Origin: Scolanthus callimorphus
Lineage: Eukaryota; Cnidaria; Anthozoa; Actiniaria; Edwardsiidae
Reading direction: 5' to 3'
Assembly: GCA_033964015.1 (NCBI GenBank)
Contig: CM066916.1
Coordinates: forward strand, 13,928,501 to 13,992,500
DNA: 64,000 nt
Of this stretch, positions 11,466 through 22,600 are shown piece by piece. The notes beneath the pieces are model-generated. The model was not told the origin of the DNA, searched no databases, and saw nothing but the letters and a program-made list of their open reading frames with translations. Within the stretch, counting starts at the first letter, position 1. The number at the start of each line of letters is the position of its first letter. A program made the translations under genes and the position numbers.

Positions 11466-12404
11466 TACATCATACTTTGATACCATCATACTATGATACC
11501 ATCACACCATATACAACATACCATGATCCCATCGTTCCATCATACCATACCATCACACCATACCATATCATACATCATACCATGATACCGTCGTTCCATC
11601 ATACCATACCATATCATACATCATACCATGATACCATCGTTCCATCATACCATACCATCACACCATGATGCCATATCATACAACAGACCATGATCCCATC
11701 GTTCCATCATACCATACCATCACACCATGATACCATATCATACATCATACCATGATCCCATCGTTCCATCATATCATACCATACCATCACACCATGATAC
11801 CATATCATACATCATACCATGATACCATCGTTCCATCACACCATGATACCATATTATACAACATACCATCATCCCATCATACCATACCATCACACCATAC
11901 CATATCATACATCATACCATACCATCGTTCCATCATACCATACCATCACACCATGATACCATATCATACAACACACCATGATCCCATCGTTCCATCATAC
12001 CATACCATCACACCATACCATACATCATACCATGATACCATCGTTCCATCATACCATACCATCACACCATGATACCCTATCATACAACATACCATGATCC
12101 CATCATACCATATCATACATCATACCATCGTTCCATACCATCACACCATGATACCATATTATACAACATACCATGATCCCATCGTTCCATCATACCATAC
12201 CATCACATCATGATACCATATCATACATACCATAATACCAAGCGCCTAGCACAGTGATGAATAAGCGCTATATAAATTCTATTATTATTATTATTGTTAT
12301 TATTATTATTATTATTATTATACCATGATACCATCGTTCCATCATACCATATCATACACCATACCATGATACCATACCATCACACCACGATACCATCACA
12401 CCAT
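11466..12404. repeat. CCAT-rich minisatellite (~940 bp)
   Basis: Imperfect higher-order array built from words such as ATACCATCACACCATGATAC, CATATCATACATCATACC and ATGATCCCATCGTTCC. It is interrupted at 12243-12321. The open frames at 11477-11668 and 11752-12072 are repeat translations rich in His, Ser and Pro, not genes. Confidence 0.9.
12243..12321 (+). mobile_element. Retroposon-tail-like insertion in the minisatellite
   Basis: The word AAGCGCTATATAAATTCTAT is followed by a (TTA)n tail to 12321 and breaks the CCAT array. This looks like the 3' tail of a LINE or SINE family. Assignment rests on the tail form only. Confidence 0.45.
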
Positions 12405-12812
12405 GGATGGTCGGATTGAGTGGCCGAAAACTCACGCAAAGTAAACACACCTAGCCAGGTTGAGTGGAAGCCATTCAACAACAAACCAATCACGGGACGA
12501 AGTAAATACGGCTTACGTTAAGTCGTGACGAAAGAAAACAAGAGTCACTGTATTTTTGGTTTTTCTTCGCATTCTGATTGGCTGACAAAACAAAGACCCC
12601 AAGACCTCGATCAATAGGAACGTGTAAGAAAACGAGAAAGTCTGATTTCCTTTCGACAGTCATCTGAAATCCGCTGTGTATTGATTGTCAAGTTCACTTT
12701 ATGTTAAAACAATTTTCGCTCATGATGCTATTTTATTTTGCAGGAATATGACCATTTATTTGACCATTGGGAGGTAAAATCTAGTGGCTAATGTGATGAA
12801 GTGTAGGCCAGG

Positions 12813-13793
12813 ATGTGCAGGGTTCAACACATGGCGCTCTTACTGACTCTGTGGTTTGCAGTTTACTGTGCAGTGCTGTTTCGATACATGTTCACTACTC
12901 GGCCACTGGAACTTAAATTGCACAAGCGAGAATTAAAGAAACACAAGCACCGCAAATGGACGTACGACAAAATAATCCGACTATGGAATACCACACGTTG
13001 CGAACCTTTGGACCCAAAAATTCTCCTTTACAATAGAATATTCAAAACCGGTAGCACTAGCATGACCTATGTCCTTGATTCTGTCAAAAAGAACATGAAT
13101 TTCTCTATGGAGTTCGCCACTACAGAAGACTGGTACCAAAAGCCACACAAAAAACACGTTTACCCGTTCTTAATCACGCGTCACGCAGTGCACACTCTGT
13201 CACGCAAGGGAATATCACGCTTCGCTTTTATAGCGCATTTTTACTTCCGCTCTAAGTTAAAACTCCCATTTTCGCACACGTATATCAACCAAGTACGAGA
13301 TCCAGTCAAGCGAGTCATTTCTCATTACTTTTACATGCATAGAAGTAAAGAAAGGCCGAAGCGCCGTATACGAGAGATGAAGAAGAGCGGATTGATTCAC
13401 GAGACCTTAGAGGAATGCTTGGAGCAACAACACAAGGGCTGTGAACATAATGTAATGACGAGGTTCTTCTGTGGAAAGCACTCATTCTGTAGATCAGGAA
13501 ACGATAAAGCTGTCAGGAGAGCCAAGTACAACATCAAACACTACTATGCTTCCGTAGGACTGCTCGAACATTTTGGGGTGTTCCTTAAAATTTTACATAA
13601 ACGTTTGCCGGGATTTTTCCCAGTTGTTGACAGCTGGGAGGCCAAGAAAGTGAATCATTGGTACCAAGAGACGGAGATCTCTAGGCGAATGATTCGAGCT
13701 ATTAGGAAAGCTAACGCAGCTGATGTACGGCTGTATGATTATATCACTAAACGGTTTTGGGCGCAAGCGGCCGCGTGTGGGATCAAGGAATAA
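12813..13793 (+). CDS. Heparan-sulfate/uronyl 2-O-sulfotransferase family protein (intronless)
   Basis: A 326-aa Golgi-type sulfotransferase of the HS2ST/UST/pipe group, expected to move sulfate from PAPS to a uronic acid 2-OH of a glycosaminoglycan. Layout: short cytosolic N-terminus, signal anchor at residues 7-26, basic stem, then the catalytic domain. The 5'-phosphosulfate loop is at 75-84 (RIFKTGSTSM) and the 3'-phosphate-binding strand/helix at 157-174 (YINQVRDPVKRVIS). Cysteines at 210, 220 and 226 could form luminal disulfides, and NTT at 59 and NFS at 96 are sequons. The start is ATG 12813 with an in-frame TAG at 12804; ATG 12831 is a possible alternative. The protein is a little shorter than vertebrate HS2ST (about 356 aa). 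The segment before the PAPS motif reads RFAFIAHFYF and does not clearly show the catalytic HxH of HS2ST, so substrate and activity are uncertain. AATAAA at 13806 lies very close to the stop. Confidence 0.85.
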   Translation: MCRVQHMALLLTLWFAVYCAVLFRYMFTTRPLELKLHKRELKKHKHRKWTYDKIIRLWNTTRCEPLDPKILLYNRIFKTGSTSMTYVLDSVKKNMNFSMEFATTEDWYQKPHKKHVYPFLITRHAVHTLSRKGISRFAFIAHFYFRSKLKLPFSHTYINQVRDPVKRVISHYFYMHRSKERPKRRIREMKKSGLIHETLEECLEQQHKGCEHNVMTRFFCGKHSFCRSGNDKAVRRAKYNIKHYYASVGLLEHFGVFLKILHKRLPGFFPVVDSWEAKKVNHWYQETEISRRMIRAIRKANAADVRLYDYITKRFWAQAAACGIKE

Positions 13794-13860
13794 AGGGTCT
13801 TCGTGAATAAACGGTCTTCATGAACCGTGCGAATCGGCTTTCGTTCGAGGTGGTATTTGT

Positions 13861-15068
13861 ACAGGGTGGTGAAGGGGGGTAGCGATCACGAATCACGGAC
13901 CGATTTTTCGTTATTTCACGGATCACAGAGTTATGAAAACGCTTTTCACGAATCACGGGACTAAAATTTTAAAAACGATATTATGCAAGTTGTATTTTAA
14001 GTAAATATAGCGATAAAAGTAGAAAAAGATACGCCAGAACAGATACGCCAACACAAGAGGACAATTTGATATTTGATGGGGAGGGTGGCTAATTTTGGCT
14101 CAATTTGTTTTCGCGTCCAGTTTTGCTGCTCGATGTTTTCCCCTAGAACGTGACTGTGCTCGATTTTTCCCCCTGACATTTCTTTTGATGGTTTGAGATC
14201 ACTTAAATTTTTCGCCATCTGCAAAACGACAATTGACCACAGTTCAATAAAGTACGGTTTCAAGCTCTCCTGTTATTTTATCATTTCGCGAAATTAGTTT
14301 GCTCATAGCATCCAGATCAGTTCGGGTTTTTGGTCATGCGATTTAGGATTTTCGCTATTATGAAGATGTTCGGATCAGTACCGAGCCTTGTTTGTATGCT
14401 TCTGGATGCGCGCGAAGCGCGCTGCGATTTTAAAAATCAAACTTAACAACAGTTAATGAAATTCTCATTTCTGGGACACGAAAATCACGCTGAAGAAATG
14501 GAGTCACGGAAGAAACATTATTGAAATTTTCCAAAATTAAACATAGCCCAGTACGATGTTTTAGCTTGTAAATGCTATACCAAAGTATCCTCTTTATGCG
14601 CGCGAAGCGCGCTGCAAATTTTTGACATATAAGTTGAAAGAATGGGAAAGTCCAGCAATGAGAACTTGGTGTTTAACAATTGGGGTTCCTGACATTTGCT
14701 AAACCTTTACTTACTGTTTGCTGATAGTAAATTTACTCAATTTAAAAAAAAAACATTTTAATGTTGTAGATGGCGAGCGCGCAGCGCGAGCCGACCAAAA
14801 AAACCAGTCTATTTATAAGGACGTCGGGTTCCCTAAAAGGCAGTCAGGAGAGAATCAAGTATCAAATGGTCCGTCCCTAATGACCAGCTTTCACGTTTCA
14901 CGAATCTCTGGGCCTGTAATCACGAGTCACGTAAGAGAAATTCGTAAAATCACGGGTCACGAGGGCATGAGATTTCACGGATCACGGCAATAATTTTCCT
15001 GTTTTCATGAATCACGGAGCAAATTTGGGGTGAATCACGGATCACGGAGAACCCCTTCACCACCCTGT
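13861..15068. mobile_element. Non-autonomous TIR element, 1208 bp, TTGT flanks
   Basis: A perfect 17-bp TIR (ACAGGGTGGTGAAGGGG) lies at both ends and TTGT is repeated directly outside each end (13857-13860, 15069-15072). The termini carry degenerate repeats of ATCACGGATCACGG in opposite senses. The interior has three GCGCGC-type palindromes (14408, 14596, 14774) and no transposase frame. Superfamily not assigned. Confidence 0.75.
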
Positions 15069-15415
15069 TTGTAGTGGTTTCATGGCATTGGTTTACACTG
15101 GTAAAATCAACAGAACGGCAGTACCTTGTAGTATCATAATCCATGTTCACCATACACGTTTTTATCAATTTTTACAGGTTAAAATCTTACAGTTTGGACA
15201 TAAAATGTCACTAAAATCTCATACGCATATAATGAGTAGAGGCTCATAGTGCCAGTGGTGAAGCAGCTGCTCGTATGAACTAACGCTGTTGGCCTGATAT
15301 ACCTCATTGTTCTATTGTATCTCGTTCTTGTTTCCACTGTTTTCGCTGAGGTCCATCAATCCAATAGGGTTAGATCTTCCCATAGCTGCTACACGACCCC
15401 CTAGTAAACCGACCT

Positions 15416-15692
15416 CCAGAAGCCCAATAGGGCTATTGCATAGTCCAATAGGACTATTACATAGCCCAATAGGACTATTGCATAGCCCAATACGACCATT
15501 GCATAGCCCAATACGACCATTGCATAGCCCAATAGGACTATTGCATAGCCCAATACGACCATAGCATAGCCAAATAGGACTATTGCATAGCCCAAGACGA
15601 CTATTACATAGCCCAATAGGACTATTGCATAGCCCAATACGACCATTGCATAGCCCAATATGACTATTGCATAGCCCAATACGACCATTACA
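15416..15692. repeat. 21-bp minisatellite, about 13 units
   Basis: The unit is close to CATAGCCCAATACGACCATT plus G. The period is a multiple of three, so the repeat is open on both strands: HSPIGLL-type repeats on plus and GYAIVLL-type on minus. The neighbouring open frames (15307-15564 plus, 15401-15715 minus) are therefore repeat artefacts. Confidence 0.9.
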
Positions 15693-16360
15693 ACACTGTA
15701 CTTGACAAATTCCACAGCTACCGGGATGCAGGGCGCGCGTTATGTCTCATTCACACGCTGCGATTCGAGGTGCAATTTTAACGGCGATCGGTGATGTCAC
15801 ATCGCGCCATGTGAAGAGATTTGTCAGTTTGTTGGCCATGGGAAGAAGAAATCGCCACAAGATTGCCGGCCGTTCACAACTTACGCCGGAGAAATCGCAG
15901 CTAAAATATTCACAGGGTGTGAACTTGACACTTTTAACGAGTATGCAGAGCGCGCATAAATCATAGCTAGAATCGTCCAGGTTTGTCCTTATTCAATAGG
16001 GTCTGCAAAATTTGTGCAATTTTAGTCTGACGATCGCGCTTTGCACGAAGCCAGTGGCGACTAAATAGTGGCAGCCTCCAAGAAAACTAGTACCTAATTC
16101 AATAAATGTTGCTTTTGGTATTGGGCATTGCGCAACTAGAGCATTGCTTTGCTTGGGAGAAAAACAAGCTAAAAAATGGAATCGCCCTCAGACCGCAAAG
16201 TTGTCTTGGTAGGTGGTCTTGAATTGGCTCCCTGTATGTTGAGTTACCTGTTTTGTAGAATTTAGCAGTCAGACCAGTGAGGTATCATCCGAATAATATT
16301 TTTCATTTCTAACCCTAGCTGCTATTCGGTTTGGCCGCCTAACGCCGAGCGCCATCAACC

Positions 16361-16366
16361 TTTATT
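16361..16366 (-). terminator. Polyadenylation signal AATAAA of the FKBP gene (candidate)
   Basis: AATAAA on the minus strand, about 250 nt past the FKBP stop codon. Placement is plausible; no GU-rich element was verified. Confidence 0.45.
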
Positions 16367-16613
16367 GAAATAGCCGTCACCAGCAACCAGTGTCTCCAAG
16401 TGTCTCCAAGTCACATAATCCAATCTCTGTGTTGGCTGCCATGAAGTCATTTAACTGGTTTTAGACTTCATGTTGTTTCTATTTCATAATAGCTGGTGGT
16501 CATGCATGCACACGACAACTGGATGCAAATGAAACCCTTTCAAGAGCTATACCAACACCAAACACCAGACATGTAAATACCGTAGGTGGCTACCCTTCAT
16601 AGCACGCTGCGTG

Positions 16614-19600
16614 TCAGCACTTCACTGCGTCTTGTTGTTCCTTCATGACAACATCCTCATCTTGCTTCCTCTCCGGAGTCGTAGATAAAGGGGGTTCTTT
16701 TTCTTCTGTCCCGAATTTCTTTTCCGCTTCATCTTGCTTCCCCTCCGAAGTCGTAGATGAAGGGGATTCTTTTTCTTCTGTCCCGAATTTCTTTTCCGCT
16801 TCATCCACTGCCGCTTGGAAGACATCGGGTTCGTCGGTTTTCTGTTTCTTGTTTTGCTCCTGTTTTGCATCTTGTTGGGCCATTTTCTCAAACATGTTGG
16901 CTACAAGAAAATGGCGGTAAATTTAAGTCTAGAGCAAAAACCGTGATGAAATAGACGTGGCCGAGACTTTTTTTAACTTCATAAATGAGGAATCGATAGC
17001 CAACCCATGTGAGACAATGGCGGAAACATCCTAAACACCAGCTGTAAGCTATAGAATTTCGGAAACTTGGCAAAGTGAAATTATTACAGGGGCGTAGCCA
17101 AGATGTTTAATTAGAGGGGGCCCATTTTCACTTGTATTTTAAATAATGTCCTATACATTTGCTGCATTTTTGAATGACAGAATGGGGGAGAGGGGCTGGG
17201 CCTTACCCCGGGCCACGCCCCTGTATAACGAAGGTCGACCACCTTCTTTGTCCTTGTTTACTTACAATAAATTTTCTTCTCAACTGCATGGTGCTCTTTA
17301 AGTCTCTGAATGACAATTTTCAGCTGTTCTCGTGCCTCTCGATTGTTTGTATCCAGAGAGAGAACTTCTGTGAAGTCTTCCTTAGCTTTGTCATAGTCCT
17401 TGAGGTTCAATCGGGCCTGGGGAAAAGAGAAAAGTAGAAAAACAAAACATGCACCCTAGTCCCACTGGTGACTTTAATGGCGTCATCTGTAAGTACTAAA
17501 TGTGTGTTCCAACCCTGGAGACAACAAAATGATACCATGGGGAAATAGAGTTGTGACATCCTAAATACAACAGAACAGCTTCTAACAATCAAGGCACCAT
17601 ATATTTTCGCATTTTACCAGGATTTTGTGCTAGGCCTTTTAGAAAATGAGCTACAATCTTGATCTTGATTCAGACCAACGTTAACACAATCACTAGCCTA
17701 GCCTATGTTAGGTCTGTTGTTTTATTCAAATGAGTCCCGGCAGCGCACAAAATAGAGGGTGCTTTGCACCTGTCTCCATTAGCGGTGCTATCACGCACAG
17801 CTCCGAAACGGTTTCAGCTGAAGGATATCCCCCCACCCCCTACAACCCTGAATGCTCAGTATATGGGTGATGGCGTGCCATAGAAATAAGGCTAGACACA
17901 CACCTTTCCTCTTCTAAAAATTGCCTTCACATTCTGTTTCTCGATGTCCAGAGCCTAAAGAAAGGAAACATTAATGTATGTCAGTGTAGTGGAAACAGAT
18001 TTTCTAGAAACATTCTGTTCTATAGACCAGGATTTCAAACCATTTAAGATATGACAAGCTTCCCTGATCACTCAGCATAGAGCATGGCATTCAAATAGGC
18101 CTTTTGCCGTTATAGGTCACGTGACCTGGTCCCCCTTGATGAGCAGGTTTGCTCAAATGGTGCTCAGAGATGAAAAGAGCATGGTGATTTGAGTAAAAAC
18201 CCCAAATCTCAGCAAGCTTCAATGCAAACTCAAAGAATGGAATCAAAAATAAAACTAGCTTTTTTAATAGGGTTTGTATGGCTGGAGAGCAATCATACAA
18301 TTCCTAGTGAAATAAGCAGTTTTGTTTTTTCTCTCTTTTTTCATGCATACATCGTAGAAATATGAAACTCTGGCTTTTTACTAAAATCACCATGCTCTTT
18401 TCATTTCTGAGTACCATTTGAGGAAAGCTGCCCATTTTAAGGGGGACCGAGTCACGTGACATCTAGCTGCAAAAGGCAGCTGAAAAACTTTGTTAATGGA
18501 TTGGCCATGACTGTGTTCTGTTATACCGGTAGGTGAATTGAAATGAAGACACTTTATCAGTCTATTCGCTGATAATCATGCAACCTTTCGCATGTTAAAC
18601 ATCAGCTACCTTTTCACAAGCCTTTATACACTTGTGGTAGTTTCCAAGTTTGAGCTGACACATGGCGACATTCAGGTGGCCAGCACACTTGATTGGGTGG
18701 GCAGATTTCTTTTCCTCATCATCAAAATAGCCATCCAGCATTTTCACAACCACAGCATACTGACGACAAGCTATCTTGTACTTGCCTTCCTAGGAAAAAA
18801 AAAGTTTGCAATCAAAGCAAGACTATGATTAGCCTGTGGATAATATGTGAAGAATGAGATTCTATACCTCATTTAATTGCCTACTTTGTGTTTAGTTTTC
18901 AACACTAATCTAAAATCCACTTTATCAATCGTCACAAGTGTATGGATTATATCATACAAAAGAGAGGTGTGCAAAAAAAAAACTGAGCCAGTATAGGGAC
19001 AGGATAAGATGATGAACAAGACTTCATTTAACTCCAGAGTAAAGCAAGTGAGTTGCCAATGACAGACAAATGGAAGAGGCCAGGTGACCATGTCTGATCA
19101 CCAGCAACACAGTCCTGGATATGATACATTGCCACAGGCAGGCCTATAGCCTGCTGGTGCTGCAACATTTTATACTATGGGCATTGAAGAAATGCTAAAA
19201 AGAAATGCTAAGATTATTATTATATTTCTTTTTTATCTTTGTGTACGATGGAATGGCACCAATAATAGGATTCCAAACAAACTACAGTACAATGCAGGAA
19301 TCTTCTAAATACAGTGACCAGGGGAAAAGGCATCTGCAGCTTTGCTTTTGATTCCTAAAAGAAAATCACATACTTTGAAGAACTTTGTGCCCTTTTCCTT
19401 CACCCTTAGGGCTGTAGCAACCTTTTCTTCATTTGAAAGCTCCCAAGCTTCTTTGAACTGTAACAAACAATCAAGATGGGTAAGTTTGGTGACACACACT
19501 CCTACAAGTAGTCTTAATAAATAAGGTTCCCTTATATCTATGTACATGTTTTTTTATCCCAACTTGGGATGCTAAAGATTTTCTCATTTGCCAAAATAAA

Positions 19601-22600
19601 AATAACTTTTTTTTATAAATGAAAAGAAAAAAACCTAAGCCCCTCAATGATTGACATGATGACCAACAACATATAATTTTTGTGAAATGTCCAGTAATAT
19701 GGGACCATCCATTTTTTATCAGGGGGCTGGTGGAAATGAGGGGGGAGGCAACAAAAAATATGGCCTCAAGGGAGGGGGGCAACAAAAATGTGGGGTCACC
19801 AATAAAAATACAGGCACATACCCGGGAGGGAAGGAAACGTTTGTATGTTTTATAACATGCTGCAGGCAAGAAAATACACAGTACAACTGCAACTCAATGT
19901 CTATTCTAAAGGCTTGGTATTACAGTATGTCAATGTACACTCACTTTCATATCAACTAAGGGGGGGGGGGTGTCATCAGAAAAAAATACATCGGATTGTG
20001 GGGGGGGGACTAAAAATGGACATGAAAGAGAGGGGGGGCACCCCCAAAAAGTTCACACTTTCCTGCAGTAACATCACCAACCTTTTCCAAATCTTTAACT
20101 TCAATGACATAGGTGATGGCAGCATTTGGGGGGACCCCAAGATCAGGTCGTCCCTCTGGTCCAATCCCATATGGGCCAGGTTGAATAAACACTTTTGATT
20201 TCTCTTTTTTCATCATATTTCCAATGGCCTCCTCAACACCATCAAGAAGACCTGCTTCGGCACCTGTATGGACAACAGCAATAAAACCATGGCATTATTG
20301 CGTTTTCTGTTCTAATAATTAACCCTTTCTACATATATAGCTGTTTTTCTAAGCCAAACAGACATACCCCTGCCCATTTTTGCATATCAGGTCTAGGATT
20401 CTGGGTTTCCTGTTTTTTTTTTTTTATTGACAGGGAGGCTGGCACTACTTAAAGAGCAACCTCGTCCCCAGGGTCTTCTCGGTCGTTTTTCAAAATGGTG
20501 GTTGACTCGGGAGAAGACCCTGGGGGAGGCTGAGTCACATGACCACGCATGACCACTGTTTGAAAACATGGGAATGAGTTTTGTACTTTGTTTCAAGATG
20601 GTCATGTGACTCAGCCTCCCCCAGGGTCTTCTCCCGAGCTAACCGCAAGTTTGAAAACGACCGAGAAGACCCTGGGAACGAGGTTGCTTGCAGAGCACTA
20701 CCGCTGACTTGTAAGTTGTTTTCCAGTTGTGGCTTGCTATCACAAGGTTAGACATTTGTGACCTCTCACGCGAAAACGTACATGTGTTTTTTACAAGCGT
20801 TAGCTTTTCTAACGCCACCTCGCGCTTAGAAACACTTTAATCGCGCCTGGCTAACGCCATCTCGCGCTTTTCTAACACTTGACTCGGCCTAGCTAACGGC
20901 AGCTCGCGCTTTTCTAACACTTGACTCGGTCCTAGCTAACGCCAGCTCGCGCTTTTCTAACACTTCACTCGGGCCTAGCTAACGCCACCTCGCGCTTTTC
21001 TAACGCTTGACTTGTGCCTATCTAACGCCAGCTCGCCCTTTTCTAACACTTGGCTCGCGCCTACCTAACGCTTGACTAAGAAAAACGCTCGACTCGCGCT
21101 TGCTGGATTCGCGTCGCGTTGCAGTCCGAGAAACGAGCGAACGGCTCTATAAATGAGTGAACGAGTTTACGAAACAAGCCCTACTTACGAACGAATAATG
21201 AATAATGCTCTCAAAGTGAAAGATAAAAGTAAAAATTTCATGTATGCGGGTAGATCCTATAATGCAAAAATATGAATACCCACGTGCAAAATACTAAATT
21301 GACACGGCGCGAATGTCGAACCCCAACACGCGCTGTCAAGTTTACTTCCCGCTCTCCAAATAAAAAAATAATGAGAGCATGAAAAATAATTATTGTAAAC
21401 TACAAAGAGACAAAATTACAAGAAGTACTACGGTATTTACTGTTAGGCTTCCAGAACAAGCAGGGTGAATTTGTTGCAGCCTGAAACTGATGACATTCTT
21501 GTCAAGCGCAGAACGTAAACAAAAAGTTCGTGTAAAACTTACCCGGCGTCTCAGTCCATTATTTTACTTCACGGACAAGTACAGAAGGCGCGTTTCAAGA
21601 TGAAAGATCGAACATGACTCAAAATACATTTTCCATTGAGCACTTATTTCCAAGATATATAGAAATTCAGGAGATTTTATTGAAAAGAGAGAGCCCCAGG
21701 AGATGACGTAAAAAATATAGAGATTCCCGGGTGATCTGTGAGTATTTTAATCAGAATACAAACAGAAAATACCATTCACAGCTTTATTTCTAGTTTGTTT
21801 TAATCATGATACAAAATATTTTGCAAGTTATGCGCGCTGATTGCGATGTTCATTAAGAAAAGTCAAGTATTGGTTGATCGAATTTGTATTTAATTTGTCT
21901 ATGTCGGTTAGCAGAGCAAGCGGAAAGTAAAACAAAATAATTACTCGATGTAAGTAAATTCTTCGCTTTAGAACGGATCGCTTCATCCTTGGCAGCTTGA
22001 CTTTTAAAAAGCAAAGAAAGTAAACAAAGAAAGTAAGAAAGTTAGAGCTCATTTCGCGAAAACTTTGTTCGAAAGTTGAGCTCGTGCCTAGAAGGCCGAT
22101 CGTGTTTTCTTGGCGTTAGAACTTTTAAGTCTAGTTTCGCGTCTTTAACGAACGCTTTATTTAAAACATCATGCAACTCTCGCGCTTTGTTTTAATTAAA
22201 ACTTTGGCTCGTGCCTTGTTAACGCTTGATTCGCACTTCTTGGCTAACGCCACCTCGCGCCTAAGAAAAACTTGAATCGCGCTTGGCTAACGCCACCTCG
22301 CGCTTTTCTAACACTTGACTCGGGCCTAGCTAACGCCAGCTCGCGCTTTTCTAACGCTTGACTCGGTCCTAGCTAACGCCAGCTCGCGCTTTTCTAACGC
22401 TTGACTCAGACCTAGCTAACGCCACCTCGCGCTTTTCTAACGCTGACTTGTGCCTATCTAATGCCAGCTCGCGCTTTTCTAACACTTGACTCGCGCCTAC
22501 AAACGCCTGATTCGCGCATAGCTAACGCTTTTTGCAGCTAACGGAAAAGGCGACCTGTACGTTTTCGCGTGAGAGGTCACATTTGATAAAATTTCTACAA

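Larger units (their letters stand above)
8418..12812. other. Gene-poor stretch between coiled-coil gene and sulfotransferase
   Basis: No convincing exon was found. It contains a CpG-richer segment (8.7-9.0 kb, possibly a promoter), three mobile-element copies, a long minisatellite, and AT-rich DNA from 10.1 to 11.4 kb with nothing I can name. A TTTTGCAG acceptor-like site near 12742 could start a 5' UTR exon of the sulfotransferase. Confidence 0.45.
13794..16613. other. Non-coding, repeats between sulfotransferase and FKBP gene
   Basis: It holds the 1.2 kb TIR element, the 21-bp minisatellite, and about 900 bp (15.7-16.6 kb) of unique sequence with no gene that I can support beyond the FKBP 3' UTR and its polyadenylation signal. 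Confidence 0.5.

Noticed and set aside
11477..12072. Open frames in the CCAT array
   Set aside because: Direct translations of a minisatellite.
15416..15692. CRISPR-like spacing
   Set aside because: Units are contiguous 21-bp repeats with no spacers, in a eukaryotic context.
15401..15715. Hydrophobic minus-strand frame suggesting a membrane protein
   Set aside because: Wholly explained by the 21-bp repeat.
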